DNA of 35,532 nucleotides from Bacteroidales bacterium (GCA_012838585.1 DUPB01000179.1:1-35532), one strand, 5' to 3'; positions 24,450 to 34,896 are shown, counted from the stretch's first letter. The notes: generated from the sequence alone by a model not told the origin. Numbers and translations: made by a program.

Positions 24450-25307
24450 ATGAAAGATAAATTATTCCGGTTCGCGCTTTTTTTCGCGGCGCTAATCATC
24501 CTTTTGCTGAGTGCCGGGATTATCTACTCGCTGGTGAGCCGGTCGCTGGACACCTTTAACGAGTACGGCATTTGGGGTTTTATCTCTAACGCCGAGTGGG
24601 ATCCCCGCAAGGCCACCGAAGAGTACGGTGCGCTGTCGTTTATTATCGGCACGCTTTACACCGCCTTTTTCGCGCTGCTCATCTGTATCCCCTTCTCGTT
24701 GTCCGTGGCGCTCTTCAACGGGGAGTACTTCAAGGGTACTAAGATGGCCTCGGTGGTCAGCTCCATCGTGGACCTGCTCGCGGGTATCCCCTCCATCGTG
24801 TTTGGCTTGTGGGGTTTTTACAGCGTTCGGCCCATCGTGATCGCGTTGGGGGTGAACGCGCAGGGGTTCGGTGTTTTCCTTTCGTCTATCGTGTTGGCAA
24901 TCATGATCATACCTTACGCCTCCTCCCTCAGTACCGAGTTCATCTCCATGGTGCCCAACAACATGAAGGAGGGTGCCTATAGCCTGGGTGCCACCCGGTT
25001 GGAGGTGATACGGCGCATCAGCTTCCCCACCGCCTCCTCGGGAATCGTGGCCGCTTACATCCTCGCGCTGGGTAGGGCGCTGGGCGAGACCATGGCCGTG
25101 ACCATGCTGATTGGCAATACCGACAGGATACCGAGCGGTTTGAGGGGTACGGGGAACACGATGGCGAGTGTCATCGCGAATCAATTTGGGGAGGCAGACG
25201 GCTTGAAGCTAAGCTCGTTGATCGCGATCGGACTGATACTGTTTATTATAACGGCCATTATTAACTTGATTGCCAAAATGGTGATGAAAAGATTGTCGAA
25301 GGTATGA
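24450..25307 (+). CDS. pstC: PstC, phosphate ABC transporter permease
   Basis: Inner-membrane permease of 285 residues with about six transmembrane helices: the first at residues 7-30, the rest from about 63 on. The binding-protein-dependent transport signature is near AYILALGRALGETMAVTMLIGN (about 205-225), the EAA-type loop that contacts PstB. It starts 69 bp after the pstS stop, the gap being mostly tandem repeat, and its TGA overlaps the pstA start. Confidence 0.95.
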   Translation: MKDKLFRFALFFAALIILLLSAGIIYSLVSRSLDTFNEYGIWGFISNAEWDPRKATEEYGALSFIIGTLYTAFFALLICIPFSLSVALFNGEYFKGTKMASVVSSIVDLLAGIPSIVFGLWGFYSVRPIVIALGVNAQGFGVFLSSIVLAIMIIPYASSLSTEFISMVPNNMKEGAYSLGATRLEVIRRISFPTASSGIVAAYILALGRALGETMAVTMLIGNTDRIPSGLRGTGNTMASVIANQFGEADGLKLSSLIAIGLILFIITAIINLIAKMVMKRLSKV

Positions 25308-26239
25308 TGGAACAAGTAACGGCTTTGAACCGAACAAACTCGAAACGGTCAGGCTTGAAGCGTCTGAACCCCGATCAAGAGAGTTCGACACGCGTGCGAA
25401 AGGGGAAGGACAAGCTTGCCTTAGGGTTGGTCTGCTTCTTCTCATTTGTCGCCATGATCCCCCTCTTCCTTATCTTGTGGGATGTGGTCTCGAAAGGGTA
25501 TAAAAATTTTAACCTGCGGCTGTTTACCGAGGTGACCCCGTCGTCGATGGACGCGTTGCTGGCCCGGGTGAACAACGAGCCCATCCCCGGGGGTATACTG
25601 AACGGTATTACCGGAACCTTGTTGATCGTTGGTATGGCCATCCTTTTCTCCGTACCCCTAGGGTTGTCGATTGGTATCTACCTGGCCGATAACCAGGACA
25701 AGCGCTTCGCTAAGGTGGTCAGCTACCTCACTGACCTACTGCAGGGGATGCCCTCCATCGTGATCGGGATTATCGCCTACGCGTGGGTGGTGAAACCCCT
25801 GGGTAGCTATTCCGCCCTGGCCGGTAGCGTGGCGCTCACCATCATGATGTTGCCCATGATCGTGCGTTCTACCGAGGAGACGCTCAAGATGTTGCCTGTT
25901 GCCTACAAGGAGGCGGGCCTGGCCTTGGGGTCATCCTATACCAACGTGGTGTTCAAAGTGTTGCTGCCTTCCGGCTTCGGGGGCATCTTTACCGGTATCC
26001 TGTTGGCCATATCGCGGGTGATGGGTGAGACCGCCCCGCTAATGTTGACCGCGTTGGGTGCGTCGGTGGTCAACTGGCACGTGTTGGAGCCCACGAGCGC
26101 CATCCCGCTGCTGATTTGGGACTTCTATAACGACCCTAACCTGGTGGACCTGGTCTGGTCCTCGTCGCTCTTGTTGCTCATCGTGATATTCTTGTTAAAC
26201 TGGATTGCTAAAACTGTAGCTCGTAAATGGAAAGTGTAA
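25304..26239 (+). CDS. pstA: PstA, phosphate ABC transporter permease
   Basis: Second permease subunit, 311 residues. A polar N-terminal stretch of about 45 residues precedes the first helix ([20 protein letters not shown]). The EAA-type loop is at about 200-250 ([20 protein letters not shown], then [13 protein letters not shown]). Two ATGs sit in a row (25304 and 25307); the first overlaps the pstC stop as ATGA, arguing for translational coupling. It ends 13 bases inside pstB. Confidence 0.95.
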   Translation: MMEQVTALNRTNSKRSGLKRLNPDQESSTRVRKGKDKLALGLVCFFSFVAMIPLFLILWDVVSKGYKNFNLRLFTEVTPSSMDALLARVNNEPIPGGILNGITGTLLIVGMAILFSVPLGLSIGIYLADNQDKRFAKVVSYLTDLLQGMPSIVIGIIAYAWVVKPLGSYSALAGSVALTIMMLPMIVRSTEETLKMLPVAYKEAGLALGSSYTNVVFKVLLPSGFGGIFTGILLAISRVMGETAPLMLTALGASVVNWHVLEPTSAIPLLIWDFYNDPNLVDLVWSSSLLLLIVIFLLNWIAKTVARKWKV

Positions 26240-27015
26240 ATGTAGTTACCAACGGCTTGAAACCGATTTTGGAGTTGAAGAACCTATCGGTATCGTACAC
26301 CCCGGGAAAGAACGCGGTGGACGATGTAACCACCGAGATATTCCCCAATACCATCACCGCGATCATGGGACCCTCCGGTTGCGGGAAGAGCACGCTCCTG
26401 CGTGCCATCAACCGCATGCACGACCTCTACCCGCATATCCGGACTACCGGTGAGATTCTCCTCAAGGGCAAGAACGTGCTCGAGATGGACGCGATGAAGG
26501 TGCGCCGGTTGGTGGGGATGGTGTTTCAACAGCCCAACCCGTTTCCCACCATGAGCATTTACGATAACGTGCTGGCGGGTTACTCGCTCAACGGTATCCG
26601 GCTCAAGCGGGGCGAAAAAGATGAGATCGTGGAACGTAGCCTGAAAAGCGTGGCGCTTTGGGACGAGGTGAAAGACGTGATGAGCAAACGAGGTTCGTTC
26701 CTCTCGGGGGGTCAGCAACAGCGTCTCTGCATCGCCCGCACGTTGGCCATGAAACCGGAGATTTTGCTAATGGATGAGCCCACCTCGGCGCTCGACCCGA
26801 TTTCCACGAACAAAATCGAGGAATTATTGTTGGAATTGAAGGAGGAATTCACTATCATTGTCGTGACGCACAACATGTCGCAAGCGGCACGTATTTCCGA
26901 TAACTCGATGTTCATGTACCTGGGCGAGTTGATCGAGCATGGTAACACCACCCAGATGTTTACCAAGCCCAAGAACAAGCGCACGGAGGAGTACCTGACG
27001 GGGGTCTTCGGTTAA
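26227..27015 (+). CDS. pstB: PstB, phosphate ABC transporter ATPase
   Basis: ATP-hydrolysing subunit powering PstCA, 262 residues, standard length. Walker [10 protein letters not shown] (48-56), Q-loop VFQQPNPFP (about 99-107), signature LSGGQ (159-163), Walker B LLMDEP (180-185), switch histidine in [11 protein letters not shown]. The [11 protein letters not shown] stretch is typical of PstB rather than other importers. It overlaps the end of pstA by 13 bp. Confidence 0.97.
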   Translation: MESVNVVTNGLKPILELKNLSVSYTPGKNAVDDVTTEIFPNTITAIMGPSGCGKSTLLRAINRMHDLYPHIRTTGEILLKGKNVLEMDAMKVRRLVGMVFQQPNPFPTMSIYDNVLAGYSLNGIRLKRGEKDEIVERSLKSVALWDEVKDVMSKRGSFLSGGQQQRLCIARTLAMKPEILLMDEPTSALDPISTNKIEELLLELKEEFTIIVVTHNMSQAARISDNSMFMYLGELIEHGNTTQMFTKPKNKRTEEYLTGVFG

Positions 27016-27100
27016 TCCGCGAGGTCGTTCAACCCTAGCGTGTTATATCGTTGTCGTCTTCTTGCATGACAGACGAAATGAGAAGGCGATAATAGAGAAA

Positions 27101-27835
27101 ATGAAAAACAGTAACAGTATGGATACGGTAAATAATATCAGGACATCGACCCCTACGTGGGGCATCAAGGACAAGTACCTGGATCAGCTTCACAGTGATT
27201 TCCAGCTGCTCGCTGAGATCGTACTGTCGCAGATTAAGATGGCCTCCACGTTGGTGAACAACAGCCGGGATAAGGAGATGATGGCCGAGTTGAAGCGCAA
27301 CGAGAAGATCATCAACTCGTTGGACATCACCATCAAGGAGAAGGTAATCAATGCCATTATCCTTTTTACCCCGCGCGCGTCCGATTTGCGGCGGTTAATG
27401 TCGTATCACGATATGACCATCTCGATGGAGCGGGTGGGCGACTTGATCGAGAATATCACCCTGGCCTTTGGAGAGATGGATCTGTCACTGCCCGGTTTCG
27501 AGAAGTACAAGAAACCGATTGGCAAGATGTTTGAACAGACCGATAAGATGTTAAAGAGCGCGCTTTTCGCTTTTACCGGGATTAGCAACGAGATGGCGTA
27601 CGACACCATCCAGATGGACGACAAGCTGGATAGGATGGAGAGCAAAATCGAGAAGCAGTTGGCTGCCGACTTCGATGGGCAGCTTCAAAACAAGCAGTCG
27701 CTCGTCAACATCATGAACCTGAACAGCATCTCCTACTACCTGGAGAGGATAGGTGATAAGGCGGTCGATATGGCCGAGTCGGCCGTTTACCTCATCGAGG
27801 GGAAAGATATTCGGCATAAAGCGTTGCCGGGGTAG
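27101..27835 (+). CDS. phoU: PhoU, phosphate signalling protein
   Basis: Cytoplasmic all-helical regulator that couples PstSCAB activity to PhoR and dampens the Pho response when phosphate is plentiful. Two PhoU three-helix bundles are visible, one at about residues 20-110 (LHSDFQLLAEIVLSQIKMAS ... SYHDMTISMERVGDLIENIT) and one at about 125-235 (MLKSALFAF ... ISYYLERIGDKAVDMAESAV); the E-R-[IV]-G-D motif occurs in each. The ATG at 27101 (244 residues) follows an A-rich stretch and is preferred over 27062; an ATG at 27119 is also possible. Same strand and spacing as the pst genes. Confidence 0.93.
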   Translation: MKNSNSMDTVNNIRTSTPTWGIKDKYLDQLHSDFQLLAEIVLSQIKMASTLVNNSRDKEMMAELKRNEKIINSLDITIKEKVINAIILFTPRASDLRRLMSYHDMTISMERVGDLIENITLAFGEMDLSLPGFEKYKKPIGKMFEQTDKMLKSALFAFTGISNEMAYDTIQMDDKLDRMESKIEKQLAADFDGQLQNKQSLVNIMNLNSISYYLERIGDKAVDMAESAVYLIEGKDIRHKALPG

Positions 27836-27870
27836 AGAATAGAGGATAGAGAAAGGATTAGTGAGAGAGA

Positions 27871-28569
27871 ATGATGAAAGAGAGAATTTTAGTGGTCGAT
27901 GATGAGAAAGATATACAGGCTATCCTTCAATATAACCTGGAAAAAGAGGGGTTTGTTGTTGACGTGGCCTCATCGGCAGAGGAGGCCGAAAACAAGCTCA
28001 CCAACACGCACCGGTTGATTCTACTGGATGTGATGATGGAGGGTATCTCTGGCTTCACGCTCGCCGAAAGGTTACGGAAAAAGGAGAACCACGTGCCCAT
28101 CATCTTCCTCACGGCGAAAAATAGCGAGAATGACGTGCTGACCGGCTTCTCGTCGGGCGGTGATGACTACATCGCGAAGCCCTTCTCCATGAAAGAGGTG
28201 GTCGCGCGGGTAAAAGCGCTGTTGCGACGTGCGCAGTTGGCTACTCCCCCCGTGGAGGAGAGCTGGAGTTTTCAGGGGTTGGAGATCGATTTGCCGACTA
28301 CCCGGGTGACCGTGGATGGGAATGAGGTGTCGCTCACCAAAAAGGAGTTCGAGATACTAACGTTACTGGTACGCGTCGCGCCCAACGTGCTCACCCGTGT
28401 CGATATCCTCGACAGCGTTTGGGGTGAGCACGAGTACGTGCTGGACCGAACGGTGGATGTCCATATCACCCGCTTGAGGAAAAAGCTGGGGGAATACGCG
28501 CACCTCATCGTCAACCGGTCCGGTTTCGGGTACTACTTTAATGTGGATGCGAAAGGGTCTGACAAGTAA
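27871..28569 (+). CDS. phoB: PhoB-type OmpR-family response regulator
   Basis: Two-domain transcription factor of 232 residues. Receiver domain 1-120 with the acidic pair D10-D11, phosphoacceptor D53 (LILLDVMM), T81 and K103 (DDYIAKPF). C-terminal winged helix (about 133-228) with LTKKEFEILTLLV, RTVDVHITRLRKKLG and GFGYYF, the OmpR/PhoB class. Position between phoU and a PhoR-like kinase makes phosphate regulation the natural assignment. Its likely target is the 11-bp repeat array before pstS. The family and the context support the name; DNA specificity has not been tested. Confidence 0.92.
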   Translation: MMKERILVVDDEKDIQAILQYNLEKEGFVVDVASSAEEAENKLTNTHRLILLDVMMEGISGFTLAERLRKKENHVPIIFLTAKNSENDVLTGFSSGGDDYIAKPFSMKEVVARVKALLRRAQLATPPVEESWSFQGLEIDLPTTRVTVDGNEVSLTKKEFEILTLLVRVAPNVLTRVDILDSVWGEHEYVLDRTVDVHITRLRKKLGEYAHLIVNRSGFGYYFNVDAKGSDK

Positions 28570-28659
28570 TCTCGCGGTATCAAGGAGGTCACGTGGCCTT
28601 GAAGTGGGTGTTTGGGGAAAATGCAATGGTAGGGCCCATAAAACAATGAGGAAGTGACA

Positions 28660-30405
28660 ATGAAAAAAAAGGTGTCTTATAAAACGGCTGTCATGCTGGT
28701 GTTCACGGCGATCATCGCCGTGTTCACGGTTGGGGTTATCTTGTTCGAGCAGCGGCAGTGGAAGGAGGAGCGTACGCTTAGCCTGGAGTTACTGCTGGAA
28801 TGCAACGCCGACATCGTCCACGCGTACATCGTCGGTAACCAGATCCCGTTAGGCGAAGAGCTGGGGCAGTTGGAGGGGCAATTGCGTTACATGGATCCCG
28901 ACTTGCGGCTTACCCTTATCGATTGGCAGGGTGAGGTACTTTTCGATAACCTGTTGGAGGCGAGCGAGATGGAAAATCACTTGAAACGCCCCGAAATCCA
29001 GAAGACCATTGGCTTTGGAAAAGGTTCTCACGTGCGGCGGTCCGAAAGCACCAATGTCGATTACCTCTACTTCGCTAAAAAATATGAGGAGGGTTACTTC
29101 ATCCGTTTTGCCATGCCGTATGACATGAAAGTACAGAAGTTCATTCATGCCCACAGCCCGTTCATCTACTCTATCCTCATTTTCTTCGTGCTCTGCATGC
29201 TGATGGTCTACTTCTTCGCTAATCGCTTCTCTAAGTCGATCAAGGAGTTGAGGGCCTTTTCGCTGAGCGTGAAGCAGGGTACGCCGGTTCCCTCCGGATT
29301 CAGGTTTAGCGACGATGAAGTGGGGCAGGTGAGCGCCGATATCGTGGAGCACTACACCCTGCTCCAGGAGAACCGTCGGAAGCTGGCTTCCGAGCGTGAA
29401 AAGTTGCTGCAGCACTTTCAGTATTCAGAAGAGGGGATTGCCATCTTCTCGGAACAGCGTGAGAAGATATACGCCAACTCTTACTTCCTTCAGTTCCTGA
29501 ACGTGATCCTGGATAAGCCCACGCTGGAGGTCGAGCAACTGTTTCAGGAGCCGATTTTTAGCGACCTAGTGGCATTCATCGATTGGAAGGATAGGGGGAG
29601 TGACCCCTACACCCTGCGAATCGATAAAAGTGGGCGGCAGTTCCTGGTACGTGTCATCGTGTTCGATGATGAGAGTTTCGAAATCTACTTGAGTGATATC
29701 ACGAGATCTGAAAAGACGCGACAGCTCAAGCAGGAGATGACCAACAACATCGCCCACGAGTTGCGCACGCCGGTCACCAGCATACGGGGCTACCTGGAGA
29801 CCATCCTCGATCAGCCGGAAAGTCAAGATAATGAAAGGATACACCACTTCCTGGATAGGGCGTACGTGCAAACCATCCGTTTATCTGAACTGATACAGGA
29901 TATCGGTATGCTCACTAAGATCGAGGAGGCATCAGACCGGTTCGAGATGGAGCCGGTACCGCTCAAGGAACTGCTCGCGGAGGTGAAGACCGACCTGTCG
30001 CCCAAGCTGCGTGAAACAGGCGACCAGATGAAGGTGGTGGTAGGTGATGACGTGTTGATCTATGGCAACCGGACGCTGCTCTACTCCATCTTCCGCAACC
30101 TGGCGGAGAACTCCATCGCGTATGCCGGTGATAACGTGGAGATCGTGGTTCGCTGCTACAGCGAGAGCGATGACGCCTACTTTATCGAGTTCCACGACAA
30201 CGGCGTGGGGGTGGATGAGAAGCACCTGGTCAGGATCTTCGAGCGCTTCTATCGCGTGGGCGAGGGGCGCACGCGCGTGACGGGTGGTTCGGGGTTAGGA
30301 CTCTCCATCGTGAAGAACGCGGTGCTGCTTCACAAGGGGAGTATCGTGGCGAAGAACCGTGCCGAGGGAGGCCTCAGTTTCCTGATCACTTTCCCGAAAA
30401 AATAG
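28660..30405 (+). CDS. phoR: PhoR-type sensor histidine kinase
   Basis: Membrane sensor kinase of 581 residues that would phosphorylate PhoB when phosphate is low. TM1 at about 8-29, an extracytoplasmic domain of about 135 residues, TM2 at about 168-188, a HAMP-like linker, a PAS-like domain (about 250-350), HisKA with H366 in NNIAHELRTPVTSI, and HATPase with N box RNLAENSIAYA, G1 DNGVGVD and G2 GGSGLGLSIV. The ATG at 28660 is used; a GTG two codons upstream is less likely. The large periplasmic domain differs from E. coli PhoR, which has almost none, but resembles Bacteroidetes and Firmicutes versions. It ends the phosphate operon. Confidence 0.9.
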   Translation: MKKKVSYKTAVMLVFTAIIAVFTVGVILFEQRQWKEERTLSLELLLECNADIVHAYIVGNQIPLGEELGQLEGQLRYMDPDLRLTLIDWQGEVLFDNLLEASEMENHLKRPEIQKTIGFGKGSHVRRSESTNVDYLYFAKKYEEGYFIRFAMPYDMKVQKFIHAHSPFIYSILIFFVLCMLMVYFFANRFSKSIKELRAFSLSVKQGTPVPSGFRFSDDEVGQVSADIVEHYTLLQENRRKLASEREKLLQHFQYSEEGIAIFSEQREKIYANSYFLQFLNVILDKPTLEVEQLFQEPIFSDLVAFIDWKDRGSDPYTLRIDKSGRQFLVRVIVFDDESFEIYLSDITRSEKTRQLKQEMTNNIAHELRTPVTSIRGYLETILDQPESQDNERIHHFLDRAYVQTIRLSELIQDIGMLTKIEEASDRFEMEPVPLKELLAEVKTDLSPKLRETGDQMKVVVGDDVLIYGNRTLLYSIFRNLAENSIAYAGDNVEIVVRCYSESDDAYFIEFHDNGVGVDEKHLVRIFERFYRVGEGRTRVTGGSGLGLSIVKNAVLLHKGSIVAKNRAEGGLSFLITFPKK

Positions 30406-30494
30406 TCTGCCAACCGTAACCATATCAAACGAGCATGAGCATCATGCACGCGCGAGCGGATGATGCCGCGAAATAAAAAGAGTAAAAAAATTGT

Positions 30495-31343
30495 ATGAAA
30501 TTTGTAGGAGCCCATGTTAGCGCGGCGGGCGGGGTAGAGAACGCTCCCGTGAACGCGCACGCCATCGGGGCGAAAGCCTTCGCCTTTTTCACCAAGAACC
30601 AACGGCAGTGGTATGCCGCGGCATACAACGAGGAGACCATCGAGCGTTTTAAAGCAAACGTGGAGGAGTTGGGGTTTCACCCCGACCATATCTTGCCGCA
30701 CGACAGCTACCTGATTAACCTGGGGCACCCCGAGCAGGAGGGACTCGACAAGTCGAGGCGTGCCTTTTTCGACGAGATGACGCGGTGTGAGCAGCTGGGG
30801 CTGAACCGGCTTAACTTTCACCCGGGCAGCCACCTCAACAAGATACCCATCGACGACTGCCTCGACCGGATCGCGGAGTCCATCAACATGGCACTGGACC
30901 GCACCAACGGGGTGATCGCCGTGATTGAGAACACCGCGGGGCAGGGTACCAACCTGGGCCATACCTTCGAGCAGATTGCTCGTATCATCCATGGGGTGGA
31001 GGACAAGAGCAGGGTAGGGGTTTGCCTGGACACGGCCCATACCCTGGCAGCCGGCTACGAGCTCCGTACCCGCGAAGCGTTTGATGCCACTTTCGATACC
31101 TTCGATAAGGTGGTGGGTATCCACTACCTGAAAGGGATACACATGAACGACTCCAAGAAAGAGCTGGGCACCAGGGTGGACCGGCACGCGAGCATTGGGC
31201 AAGGGGTGATGGAGATGGACCTTTTCTCGTTTATCATGAACGACCCCCGCTTTAACGATATGCCCATTATCCTGGAAACGCCCGATGAATCACTCTGGGC
31301 ACAAGAGATCGAGTTGCTCTACTCGTTAGTTCAATCCAGTTGA
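30495..31343 (+). CDS. nfo: Endonuclease IV (AP endonuclease)
   Basis: Zinc-dependent AP endonuclease, 282 residues, the usual length for Nfo; cleaves 5' of abasic sites in base excision repair. TIM-barrel motifs with the metal ligands are visible: [13 protein letters not shown] at the start, [67 protein letters not shown] and ILETPDES. Plus strand, 89 bp after phoR, and its end overlaps the convergent GH20 gene by 13 bp, so the two messages are antisense at their ends. Confidence 0.96.
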   Translation: MKFVGAHVSAAGGVENAPVNAHAIGAKAFAFFTKNQRQWYAAAYNEETIERFKANVEELGFHPDHILPHDSYLINLGHPEQEGLDKSRRAFFDEMTRCEQLGLNRLNFHPGSHLNKIPIDDCLDRIAESINMALDRTNGVIAVIENTAGQGTNLGHTFEQIARIIHGVEDKSRVGVCLDTAHTLAAGYELRTREAFDATFDTFDKVVGIHYLKGIHMNDSKKELGTRVDRHASIGQGVMEMDLFSFIMNDPRFNDMPIILETPDESLWAQEIELLYSLVQSS

Positions 31344-33712
31344 ATCTCGTCGACGAAGATAAACGCGTTGCTCCCGCTCCCCGGGTGCCACTTGGGCATA
31401 AGGGTGGGTTGTACCGTGACTTTAAAGTAACGTGCCGCGGTAGGCTCAAACGAGATCGAGTGAACGACAATATCCGCCCAATGGTCGCTGTGCTCATCCA
31501 CGATGGCTTCTTCGGCCACCGGCGTGTAGGTAGTGCCGTCTTCCGACGACTCCAACGCTATCCTCGAAGCGTCGAAGATCCAGTCGCCCGTCACCACCGC
31601 GTTGCGCACGGTCAACGAGGAGATCTCCGTGGGCTGCAGCATATCGATCACCGCCACCAGGTCGTTCCCCTGAAAGCCTATCCACCTGCCGGTGCGGTAG
31701 TTGGTGTTTTGTCCCTGGAGCGCGTCCACGAGCATCCCCGCCCCGCCGTAGGTGTAGTTGGGTGCCGGCGATGTCAGCAGCTCTATCGGCTTAAAGCTCG
31801 CCTTGCTCACCTTGATCGTTTCGCTAAACATCCTGCTCTCCATACCTTCGCGTATGGCGACAGCCCTTAGCTCTGCATCCTCGCTAATGGAGAACTTGTG
31901 CTCGTAAGGGATAGACGATTTGTTGGGTTCCGTGCCATCGAGCGTGTAGTAGACGGGAGCGTTGTCAATGGTGGTGAACTCCACGTCGAGCGCGTTGGTG
32001 TTGAAGTTGGCCGTCAGCTTGGCATCCACGTTAAAGAGGTGTGTGGCGTAATTGTACCCCATTTTGTCGTACAGGGGGAAGAGGCGGGCCAATCGCTCTA
32101 AGAACCGGTCGTAATCCTTTTTCTCGGGCTGCAACCACTGCACCTCGCACATGGCAGACAGTCGCGGCAGCGTCATGTACTCCACGTGCTCCGGCGTTTT
32201 AATGTACTCTGTCCAAAGGTTGGCCTGTGCTCCCAGTATATGTGTTTTCTCCTTTTCCGTGAGGTTTTCGGGTACCGGCTCAAAGCTGTACACCAGCGAT
32301 AGCGGCACGTACCCGCCGATGGCCAGCGGCTCTTGCTCCGTGTCACGTGACTGGTAGTAGTCGAAGTAGCAGTAGGTGGTGGGCGTCATGATCACGTCGT
32401 GCCCCATCTGGGCCGCCTGGATACCGCCTCCCATACCGCGCCATGACATCACGGTGGCGTTGGGGGCCAGTTCCCCTTCCAGTATCTCGTCCCACCCGAT
32501 GATGCGGCGTCCATGCTCGTTCAAAAATTTCTCTACCCGGGCGGTCACGTAGCTCTGCAGGTAGTGCTCGGCCGTGTGGCCATCGCGGTCTTTCAGTTTC
32601 AGCTCCTTGATCCGTGCCTGACAGCGTGGGCATTGCTCCCAGCGCACCTTGGGAGCCTCATCGCCCCCGATATGGATATACTCGGACGGGAAGATCTCCA
32701 TCACCTCCGTCAACACCGCCTCCAGGAAGGTAAATGTCTCTTCGTTCCCCGGGCACAACACATCTTCAAACACGCCCCACTCCCTGGCTACCTCGTACGG
32801 TCCCCCGGTGCAACCCAGCTCGGGGTAAGCGGTCAAGGCGGCCAGCATATGACCGGGCAGGTCAACTTCCGGGATTATGGTGATATACCGTTCTGCCGCG
32901 TAGTTAACCACCTCCCTTAGCTCCTCCTTGGTATAGAACCCACCGTGGCGAATGGTGTCATATTCGCCGGTATTGCGACCAATCACGGTACCGTCGCGGT
33001 ACGCCCCTATCTCCGTGAGCTTGGGATAGGACTCGATCTCGATCCGCCAACCCTGGTCTTCCGTCAGGTGCCAGTGGAAACGGTTGAGGTTATGCAGTGC
33101 CAGCAGGTCGATAAACTTTTTCACGAACGATACCGGCTGGAAGTGTCGGGAGACGTCTAACATCATCCCCCGGTGCCCAAAGCGGGGAGCGTCATTGATG
33201 GTTACAGGGGCGAAGTTCACCGAGCGATAGTTGCCCACCGGCGCGGCTTTTCTCAGGGTCTGTATGGCGAAGAAAACGGCCGCCTCAGAGGCCCCGCTAA
33301 CCCGTATGGATCGGGCATCCACCTCGATGCGGTACGCTTCGGGGTTGTCGTGTTGCAGTCCCACGGAAAGGGCTATCGTATTGCCTTTCGCGGCTTTGGC
33401 TGCTTCTGTTCCACCCGTTTCCGCTTCGGCCATCTCTACTCCGACAGCCGGTCTAATGCCACACGACAGTTCCAGGAACTCGGCTAAGAACTCGGCATTC
33501 CGCTGCATCTTTTCATTGCCTGCCGGGTAGGTCACGAGGGTCGATGTAGAAAGGACAAACGCTTCTCCCTCCGCGGTGGCTATCTCGTTGGGTAGCGGCA
33601 CCGTGTTGTAGTCGGCTGTCCCGCCGCTTTTGCTGCCTTGTCCATCACAGGAGATCGTTAGAAACGCTCCCGCGATCAGCAGCACGATAATGGATAAATA
33701 ATGATTCTTCAT
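31331..33712 (-). CDS. GH20 beta-N-acetylhexosaminidase lipoprotein
   Basis: Surface or periplasmic lipoprotein (lipobox LTISC, Cys22) of 793 residues that removes terminal beta-linked GlcNAc or GalNAc from host or cell-wall glycans. GH20b-type N-terminal domain (about 30-150), catalytic TIM barrel (about 160-510) with [26 protein letters not shown], and the catalytic pair D351-E352 in HIGGDEAPK; substrate-assisted retaining mechanism is the family rule. Then a chitobiase-like C-terminal domain ([10 protein letters not shown], about 600) and a discoidin/F5-8-type carbohydrate-binding domain to the end. Residues about 93-113 are an Ala/Glu/Gly-rich low-complexity insertion absent from typical members. 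Convergent with nfo. Confidence 0.95.
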   Translation of the reverse strand: MKNHYLSIIVLLIAGAFLTISCDGQGSKSGGTADYNTVPLPNEIATAEGEAFVLSTSTLVTYPAGNEKMQRNAEFLAEFLELSCGIRPAVGVEMAEAETGGTEAAKAAKGNTIALSVGLQHDNPEAYRIEVDARSIRVSGASEAAVFFAIQTLRKAAPVGNYRSVNFAPVTINDAPRFGHRGMMLDVSRHFQPVSFVKKFIDLLALHNLNRFHWHLTEDQGWRIEIESYPKLTEIGAYRDGTVIGRNTGEYDTIRHGGFYTKEELREVVNYAAERYITIIPEVDLPGHMLAALTAYPELGCTGGPYEVAREWGVFEDVLCPGNEETFTFLEAVLTEVMEIFPSEYIHIGGDEAPKVRWEQCPRCQARIKELKLKDRDGHTAEHYLQSYVTARVEKFLNEHGRRIIGWDEILEGELAPNATVMSWRGMGGGIQAAQMGHDVIMTPTTYCYFDYYQSRDTEQEPLAIGGYVPLSLVYSFEPVPENLTEKEKTHILGAQANLWTEYIKTPEHVEYMTLPRLSAMCEVQWLQPEKKDYDRFLERLARLFPLYDKMGYNYATHLFNVDAKLTANFNTNALDVEFTTIDNAPVYYTLDGTEPNKSSIPYEHKFSISEDAELRAVAIREGMESRMFSETIKVSKASFKPIELLTSPAPNYTYGGAGMLVDALQGQNTNYRTGRWIGFQGNDLVAVIDMLQPTEISSLTVRNAVVTGDWIFDASRIALESSEDGTTYTPVAEEAIVDEHSDHWADIVVHSISFEPTAARYFKVTVQPTLMPKWHPGSGSNAFIFVDEIQLD

Positions 33713-33846
33713 CTTCTTTGTTTTTTGTGATTGTATGATTGAATTTCCAAAGTGTTATCAAGCCCTGTCTGTGCTGTCAAGCCCACCACGTGTGTTTATC
33801 ACGAGTTCTCTGTTTTAGACGCGAAAATAACTATAAAAACGATGCA

Positions 33847-33871
33847 CGGGTTATTATACGCGGGTTATTAT
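33847..33871. repeat. Short direct repeat after cutC
   Basis: CGGGTTATTAT occurs at 33847-33857 and again at 33861-33871, just beyond the cutC stop. The rest of 33713-33872 shows no gene. Confidence 0.4.
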
Positions 33872-33872
33872 T

Positions 33873-34652
33873 TTAACCACGATGTAGTTGTGCCAGCGCC
33901 TCGGAAGCATTTTTTACCAGCCTGGCCTGGGTAACCATCTGCTCGTACTCGTTGATCACGATAGCGGTTCCCCCCATTTTCACCCGCGGGTTGCGGTAGG
34001 TCATCCCGCTTTCCACTGGTTCGCGTGCCGAGAGGTGAAACTCCCTGGCACCGCTTTCACTGGCAATCGCGGCGATGTTCCGGTAGTTGATCCCGCTCCC
34101 GGGCATGATGATAATCCGGTCGCCCGCTTGTTCCACCAGCTTTTTCAGTAGTGGCACCCCTTGCTCCGCCTTGGGTTCCTGCCCGGAGGAGAGGATACGG
34201 TCGCACCCCAGCTCGATAATCCTTTCCAAACTCTCAAAGGGATCACGGCACATGTCGAATGCCCGGTGGAAGGTCACGCTCATCTCCCCGGCCGCCGCTA
34301 TCAGCTCCCGGTTCCTGGCCATATCTACCTCCCCCTCCGGCGTGAGACAGCCGATCACGATGCCATCCACTCCCAACGCGCATGCCGTTTCAATATCTTT
34401 CAGCATCACGCGGTGTTCCAGGTCAGAGTACAAGAAATCACCCCCTCGTGGGCGGATGATCACGTTGAGCCGTATGTTCAACAGCTCGCGTACAACGGCT
34501 ATCTCACCGTGCGATGGGGTGGTACCCCCCTCGGGTATCCCCGCGCAGAGCTCCACGCGGTAGGCACCTCCCTCCTGGGCGGCCAGGCAGCTGGCCACCG
34601 AGTTGGCACAAACCTCAAGCTTATAATTCGGTTTCTCCTGGGTCATCTTCAT
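33873..34652 (-). CDS. cutC: CutC family protein
   Basis: Cytoplasmic TIM-barrel protein of 259 residues, normal for the family. Diagnostic motifs are KLEVCANSVASCLAAQEGGA, RVELCAGIPEGGTTPS, VIIRPRGGDFLYS, DGIVIGCLTPEGEVD, VTFHRAFDM, ILSSGQ and IMPGSGIN. CutC was named for copper homeostasis, but the metal role is disputed for many homologues and the enzymatic activity is not established. An alternative ATG at 34646 would remove two residues. It may be transcribed together with, but not necessarily functionally linked to, the GH20 gene that follows at 33712. Confidence 0.93.
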   Translation of the reverse strand: MKMTQEKPNYKLEVCANSVASCLAAQEGGAYRVELCAGIPEGGTTPSHGEIAVVRELLNIRLNVIIRPRGGDFLYSDLEHRVMLKDIETACALGVDGIVIGCLTPEGEVDMARNRELIAAAGEMSVTFHRAFDMCRDPFESLERIIELGCDRILSSGQEPKAEQGVPLLKKLVEQAGDRIIIMPGSGINYRNIAAIASESGAREFHLSAREPVESGMTYRNPRVKMGGTAIVINEYEQMVTQARLVKNASEALAQLHRG

Positions 34653-34676
34653 GAAAAATCAGTATCCATATATATG

Positions 34677-34768
34677 GGTGAAGCCCCATAGCATCTTGCT
34701 ACACTCTCCTTGCGCTTTGCAAGGTGGCAGGAGGTATAAGGTGAAGCCTCATAGCCCCTTTTTACACT
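34677..34768. repeat. 29-bp direct repeat pair with a hairpin between
   Basis: GGTGAAGCCYCATAGC, seven variable bases, then TACACT occurs at 34677-34705 and again at 34740-34768, a 63-bp period. Between them CCTTGC-GCTTT-GCAAGG (34709-34725) is a perfect 6-bp stem. It lies in the likely 5' leader of cutC on the minus strand. A third partial match (GGTGAAG) begins at 34772. Nothing coding is evident. Confidence 0.6.
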
Positions 34769-34806
34769 AAGGGTGAAGAATAGGGCGTTCACCGTCAAAA
34801 GTCACG

Positions 34807-34838
34807 TAAAGATAAGCCGTTCAGGCCAAAAAAGCAAA
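34807..34838 (-). promoter_or_regulatory. Weak cutC promoter candidate
   Basis: Minus-strand TATCTTTA (34807-34814) is one base from TAnnTTTG and TTTG lies at 34835-34838, spacer 20. If used, the cutC message has a leader of about 150 nt that contains the 29-bp repeats. Confidence 0.3.
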
Positions 34839-34854
34839 AGAGGGGTAGTCCCCT
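34827..34854 (-). terminator. Probable terminator of the rloA-like gene
   Basis: On the minus strand AGGGG-ACTA-CCCCT forms a 5-bp GC stem (34841-34854) followed by a T-rich run (34827-34840). It lies downstream of the rloA stop and the rloB stub, so it plausibly ends that transcript. Confidence 0.5.
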
Positions 34855-34896
34855 TCTCATTATGGGCTTAGTTTGTTTCATCTACCAAGTAAGAAT

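Noticed and set aside
30433-30466. Terminator between phoR and nfo
   Set aside because: GCATGA-GCA-TCATGC and GCATCAT...ATGATGC can pair, but the pairings exclude each other and no T tract follows directly.
34677-34768. CRISPR repeats
   Set aside because: Only two copies, the repeat centre is not conserved and the intervening sequence is itself a hairpin.
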